Shown: positions 4,989 through 7,904 of the stretch, piece by piece
Numbering within the stretch: the stretch's first letter is position 1
Layout of the letters: every line of letters starts with the position of its first letter
Assembly: GCA_045399315.1 (NCBI GenBank)
Contig: DAYVGO010000038.1
Coordinates: forward strand, 1-7,904
DNA length: 7,904 bases
Direction of reading: 5' to 3'
DNA from: Arsenophonus sp045399315
GTDB lineage: Bacteria > Pseudomonadota > Gammaproteobacteria > Enterobacterales > Enterobacteriaceae
Translations under genes and position numbers: made by a program
The notes under the pieces: generated by a model
What the model saw: the letters and a program-made list of their open reading frames with translations, nothing else
What the model was told of the DNA's origin: nothing
Databases searched by the model: none

Positions 4989-5945
4989 ATGAAAATATAC
5001 ATTGATGACGGATCAACAAATATCAAGTTAACATGGAGCGAGGATGGAATTCAGAAGCATTTTATAAGCCCGAATAGCTTTAAACGGGATTGGTCGGTAT
5101 CGTTTGGCGACAATAATAGTTCAAATTATACCATCAATGGTGAAATGTATTCATTTGATGCAATAAGCCCTACAGCAGTTACAACAACAAATGTAGCTTA
5201 TCAATATAGTGATGTTAATGTTATTGCAGTACATCATGCTTTACTTCAATCAAAATTAACGCCCCAAAATGTCGAAATAGTTGTGTCTTTACCCATCGCT
5301 GAATTTTTTGATACCAAAAATCAACCAAATTTATCTAACATTGAAAAGAAAAAAGAAAATTTCAAAAAAAAGGTTGAAGTTAAAGACGGAAAAACATTCA
5401 ACATTACCAGCGTTGAAGTAATGCCAGAATCAATACCAGCTGGATTTTCAATTGCTAAAGATCTTGATGAGCTAGACTCGCTTTTGATTGTGGATTTAGG
5501 CGGAACGACATTGGATATAGCGCAAGTCATGGGAAAAATGAACGGAGTATCAAAAATATATGGTGATTCTAATTTGGGGGTATCAATGATTACTCAATCA
5601 GTTAAAGAAGCACTTAGCTCAGCAAAAACTAACGGAAGTCACTATTTAGCAGATGATATTATTATTCATAGTGATGATCTGAACTATTTGAAACGCCGTA
5701 TTAACGACGCAAGTAAAATAGATATGGTTCTTTCTGCTTTAAACGAATCCAGACATAGATTAATCCACCGAGTATTAGACGCGGTAAACATATTTAGTGG
5801 ATATACTCATGTGATGGTAATAGGTGGTGGTGCGGAGATTATCTCAGAGACCATTAAATCTCATTGTGTGACTAGAGAGGATAGATTTTTCAAAAGCAAC
5901 TATCCCCAATTTGATCTAGTTAACGGCATGTTTTCTATAGGTTGA
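4989..5945 (+). CDS. parM: Actin-like plasmid segregation ATPase ParM (StbA)
   Basis: ParM polymerises with ATP into bipolar filaments that push ParR/parC-bound plasmid copies to opposite cell poles. The 318-residue product is close to ParM of plasmid R1 (320 residues) over its whole length, as far as I recall that sequence. The actin-fold nucleotide motifs are all present: phosphate-1 IDDGSTNIKL at 5-14, phosphate-2 IVDLGGTTLDIAQ at 167-179 and adenosine motif HVMVIGGGAE at 274-283. Glu147 in MPESIPAG and Asp169 match the residues used for ATP hydrolysis in R1. The end (FDLVNGMFSIG) matches the R1 end. The gene is intact and under selection by appearance, unlike its neighbours, and parR follows after 8 bp. 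Confidence 0.96.
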   Translation: MKIYIDDGSTNIKLTWSEDGIQKHFISPNSFKRDWSVSFGDNNSSNYTINGEMYSFDAISPTAVTTTNVAYQYSDVNVIAVHHALLQSKLTPQNVEIVVSLPIAEFFDTKNQPNLSNIEKKKENFKKKVEVKDGKTFNITSVEVMPESIPAGFSIAKDLDELDSLLIVDLGGTTLDIAQVMGKMNGVSKIYGDSNLGVSMITQSVKEALSSAKTNGSHYLADDIIIHSDDLNYLKRRINDASKIDMVLSALNESRHRLIHRVLDAVNIFSGYTHVMVIGGGAEIISETIKSHCVTREDRFFKSNYPQFDLVNGMFSIG

Positions 5946-5953
5946 TTATCGAT

Positions 5954-6313
5954 ATGGACACACGTAGAAAAATTCAATTTTATATAAATCCTGATAGGAA
6001 TAATGCAGATCATTACGCAAATAATGTTTTGGAAAATATGCCACAAGGAGAACGGGGTAAATTTTCAAGAGCAGCTTTCCTGTCAGGTGTCGCTCTTTTC
6101 AAACAGGATCCAAGATTAATTTATATGCTAAGTGAGCTTTTGACAGACAAAACTACCATCGAAGAAATCATCAGAGTTATGGAGACAGTTTTAAAAAATC
6201 AACGCCCAAATATTGCTAATAATTTTGTTGAAGAAACATTGAATTCAATTGAAGACATAAAATCGCTTGAAACTCGAAATAATGCCAAAAATCTTTTTGG
6301 AAAATCAACTTAA
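5954..6313 (+). CDS. parR: Partition adaptor and repressor ParR (StbB)
   Basis: ParR binds the parC repeats through an N-terminal ribbon-helix-helix fold, caps ParM filaments with its C-terminus, and represses the par promoter. The 119-residue product starts MDTRRKIQFYINPD, like R1 ParR (117 residues), and keeps the block PQGERGKFSRAAFLSGVALF followed by KQDPRL. The C-terminal part is variable, as expected, ending KNLFGKST. A TTG at 5942 also opens the frame, but it overlaps the parM stop and has no spacing to a binding site. ATG 5954, with AGG at 5939-5941, matches the family start. Co-transcribed with parM. Confidence 0.92.
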   Translation: MDTRRKIQFYINPDRNNADHYANNVLENMPQGERGKFSRAAFLSGVALFKQDPRLIYMLSELLTDKTTIEEIIRVMETVLKNQRPNIANNFVEETLNSIEDIKSLETRNNAKNLFGKST

Positions 6314-6329
6314 GGCAAAATCCCCAATC

Positions 6330-6354
6330 ATGTTTGGTTCAAACATCAAATTTT
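6330..6354 (+). terminator. Possible terminator after parR
   Basis: ATGTTTG (6330-6336) and CAAACAT (6340-6346) form a perfect 7-bp stem with a three-base loop, 16 bases after the parR stop. Only CAAA and four T residues follow, so the T tract is weak. The position fits the end of the par operon. Confidence 0.4.
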
Positions 6355-6544
6355 GTATCTTGTTTTTTGTGATAATTAACTACTATCACATGAAACAGAA
6401 CGAGCTTGGATCGATTCTGAGGCTTAGTAAAAGCCCTGTGTTTCCCTTTCATACCAGCATTTAGATTAGACGGTTACTGAGAGCATTGACTCTGTATGTA
6501 CAAGAAGAATAGGTGTGATGGTGTATCATCTGAAAGGAGTTTGT
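6355..6544 (+). other. IS110 5' flank with hairpins; possible bridge-RNA region
   Basis: No gene is supported here. TGTGATA (6368-6374) pairs with TATCACA (6384-6390), and GGCTT (6421-6425) pairs with AAGCC (6431-6435) around a five-base loop. TTGACT at 6486-6491 is a good -35 with only a poor -10 after it. AAGGAG at 6534-6539 is the transposase binding site. IS110-group elements encode a structured bridge RNA in this flank, so the region may hold a relic of one. I could not fix the left end of the element. Confidence 0.4.
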
Positions 6545-7560
6545 ATGTGTCAAGTCGGTAAAGATGTTAGTAAGAAAAAATTAGATATTTGCTTATTAAT
6601 TAAAGGGATTAATGGAAAACATAAAATCAAACTTATTGAAAATCATCATCATCCTGTAAAAACATTGATTGAATATGGCTTCATAAACAAAAGTGTTCGC
6701 CAAAAGCAGTGAAAATTGTTCTTGAATCTACTGGAATTTATCACGAGCAACTTTGCAACGAAATTTATGATATTGGCATTCATGTCTCTATCGTCAATAC
6801 TTACCGTATATGTGAATTTGCAAAAGGCATAGGTATTCTAACCAAAACGGATAAAGTTGATTCCTTTATGTTAGCTTGCTATGGTGAACTAAAAAAACCA
6901 ACAACTTGGATAGCTCCATCTCCAGAAATTCGAGAATTAAAGTACCTGATCAAACGTCGGGACGCACTTTTAGCAGATTTATTGCGGGAACAAAATCGTC
7001 AAGAGAAAACCTTAACGAGTTATACCTCCAAGGTAGTTGTCCAATCCATTGTTAACTCACTTAAAGCATTAGAAAAACAGTTTGGAGATATTGAAGTTGA
7101 GATTTCTAAGCATATTGATAGTCATTCAAAATTAAAACAAGACATAGAATTACTGACATCAATCAAGTCAATTGGTACTCAGGTAGGTAGCAATATGATT
7201 ATAGTGTCACGGAGCCATGATTTTAATAGTGCAGAGTAAGTTGCCGCCTATTTAGGTTTAGTGCCCGTAAAACGATGTTCTGGTACATCAGTTAAAAGTC
7301 ATGCGCATTTATCCAAAACGGGCTCGGCTCAAATTAGCTCAAAATTATACTTCTCAGCCCTGACGGTAATACGCTATAACTCTCACATCAAAGCCCCGTA
7401 TGACCGTTTGTTGGCAAGAGGTAAATCGAAAATGTTTGCTCTAGGTGCTGCAATGAGGAAATTAGTTCGTTTGTGCTATGGAGTATTAAAAACGGGTCTA
7501 GCTTATGATCAATACTATTTAACTTCAAATTTTGAATTGAGCACCTGTAAGCGATTTTAA
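6545..7560 (+). mobile_element. IS110-family element (coding core; ends not found)
   Basis: The coordinates give only the part supported by transposase sequence. IS110 elements usually have noncoding ends of one to a few hundred bases and lack classical terminal inverted repeats, so their limits cannot be read from one copy. The element probably extends into 6355-6544 and beyond 7560. It is inactive because its transposase is broken. Confidence 0.75.
6545..7560 (+). pseudogene. IS110-family transposase, one frameshift and one nonsense codon
   Basis: The protein is read in three pieces. ATG 6545, after AAGGAG, gives VGKDVSKKKLDICLL with the first acidic residue of the RuvC-like DEDD domain, and stops at 6710-6712. 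A -1 shift near the A run at about 6688-6691 continues with VKIVLESTGIYHEQL (Glu) and TKTDKVDSFMLA (Asp), a coiled middle and LLTSIKSIGTQVGSN, to TAA at 7237-7239. The same frame then goes on with VAAYLGLVPVKRCSGTS, HLSKTGSAQ and LLARGKSKMFALGAAMRKL to TAA 7558-7560. This tail carries the SG..S and LSKTG signature of the catalytic-serine domain. The TAA probably replaced CAA (Gln). The composite is about 340 residues, full length for the family, so decay looks recent. Confidence 0.9.
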
Positions 7561-7785
7561 GGATATAAAATTAAAACTAGCCACTTTTTTTGGCATTACT
7601 TAACATTAGATCTCTTTAATGCAGAGCAATAGAGAATATTTTAAAATGAGTTTTGAAGATCAGTTGAAGTGGAACTTGCAAAATAATCCTGACATAATAA
7701 AATTCCGTGATTTTTAAGCCAAATAAGTTATGCTTGATGGTTAATTTCATCCGCTCACCACAGTCCGAGAGTAAGCGACTGTGGC
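7561..7785. other. Gene-poor right region
   Basis: This stretch follows the transposase. It includes GCCA and TGGC around a T run (7581-7595), which may be part of the IS110 right end. A 23-codon frame at 7646-7717 (MSFEDQLKWNLQNN and on) has no clear ribosome binding site and no family I recognise, so I do not call it a gene; it could be the start of a truncated one. The hairpin at 7758-7784 is listed separately. Confidence 0.45.
7758..7784. repeat. 8-bp perfect hairpin beside the right inverted repeat
   Basis: CCACAGTC (7758-7765) and GACTGTGG (7777-7784) form a GC-rich stem with an 11-base loop. It ends one base before the 119-bp inverted repeat begins at 7786. No T tract follows, and no such hairpin adjoins the left repeat. 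It could be a recombination or protein site, or an RNA structure. Confidence 0.55.
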
Positions 7786-7904
7786 AAGGAAGTAGAATAT
7801 AATCAGAAAGTACAGAATTAATAATTATTTTTAGTTTTCAAGTTAACTTTCAAGACAGTTACTAAGCTACCTATAAAACTCTCTACAGCGTTTTCGCGAT
7901 TTCA
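7786..7904. repeat. Right copy of 119-bp terminal inverted repeat
   Basis: This is the exact reverse complement of 1-119, ending CGCGATTTCA. If the two window ends were joined directly they would form a 238-bp perfect palindrome, not a circular overlap, because the orientation is inverted. The perfect match contrasts with the decay seen in the neighbouring genes, so the copies are recent, kept alike by recombination, or the same physical sequence counted twice. Confidence 0.95.

Noticed and set aside
6368..6390. Hairpin TGTGATA/TATCACA as a terminator
   Set aside because: The T run lies before the stem, not after it, and no T tract follows on either strand.
6267..6464. Plus-strand open frame of 65 codons after parR
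   Set aside because: It overlaps the end of parR in another frame, crosses a hairpin, and the peptide shows no recognisable features.
7646..7717. 23-codon frame (MSFEDQLKWNLQNN...)
   Set aside because: It is too short, with no clear ribosome binding site and no recognised family; noted only as a possible gene fragment.
1..7904. Evidence of a circular plasmid from overlapping ends
   Set aside because: A circular molecule would give a direct overlap of the two ends. Here the overlap is inverted, so it does not show circularity.

Overview
The window looks like a plasmid, or a large piece of one, from a low-GC member of the Enterobacterales. A host-restricted or insect-associated lineage such as Arsenophonus or a relative is my best guess. 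The reasons are the strong A+T bias, a ParM/ParR pair very close to that of plasmid R1, an RPA-family replication initiator with an iteron origin, IS21 and IS110 remnants, and a high share of broken genes. The host name is inference; nothing here fixes the species.

Layout. The two ends (1-119 and 7786-7904) are a perfect 119-bp inverted repeat. Positions 120-960 hold a gene-poor left part with a structured GC-richer patch, a possible 42-residue ORF and a consensus DnaA box. The origin follows, with seven iterons of consensus GGTTTTTAAATCCCG in two clusters around a second DnaA-like site, then a 10-bp perfect inverted repeat just before the initiator gene repA (962-1903). A small membrane protein gene overlaps the end of repA and runs into a decayed IS21 remnant (istA tail, deleted istB, tandem terminal repeats; about 2184-2699).

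On the minus strand, reading right to left from 4796, lies a compact cassette. It has a TTGACA -35 element, a LexA-like box with 9-bp instead of 10-bp spacing, a frameshifted DinI-like gene, an intact Rpn/YhgA-like nuclease gene (4449-3508), and 4 bp later a gene for a FinO/ProQ-like domain fused in one frame to a WGR-like domain. That last gene carries four in-frame stop codons. If ancestrally intact, this would have been a DNA-damage-inducible cassette of an SOS modulator, a nuclease and a presumed RNA-binding protein.

Divergently on the plus strand is a type II partition locus: a parC-like AT-rich region with promoter, parM (4989-5945) and parR (5954-6313), followed by a possible terminator. 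The right end carries an IS110-family transposase gene broken by one frameshift and one nonsense codon (6545-7560), then a gene-free stretch with a strong hairpin next to the right inverted repeat.

RepA with its iterons should initiate and control replication, and ParM/ParR should segregate the copies. Among the intact genes only these and Rpn have a clear function. The apparent frameshifts all lie in or next to A/T runs, so sequencing error must be excluded before calling those genes dead; the nonsense codons in the FinO/ProQ-WGR and IS110 genes are not of that type.
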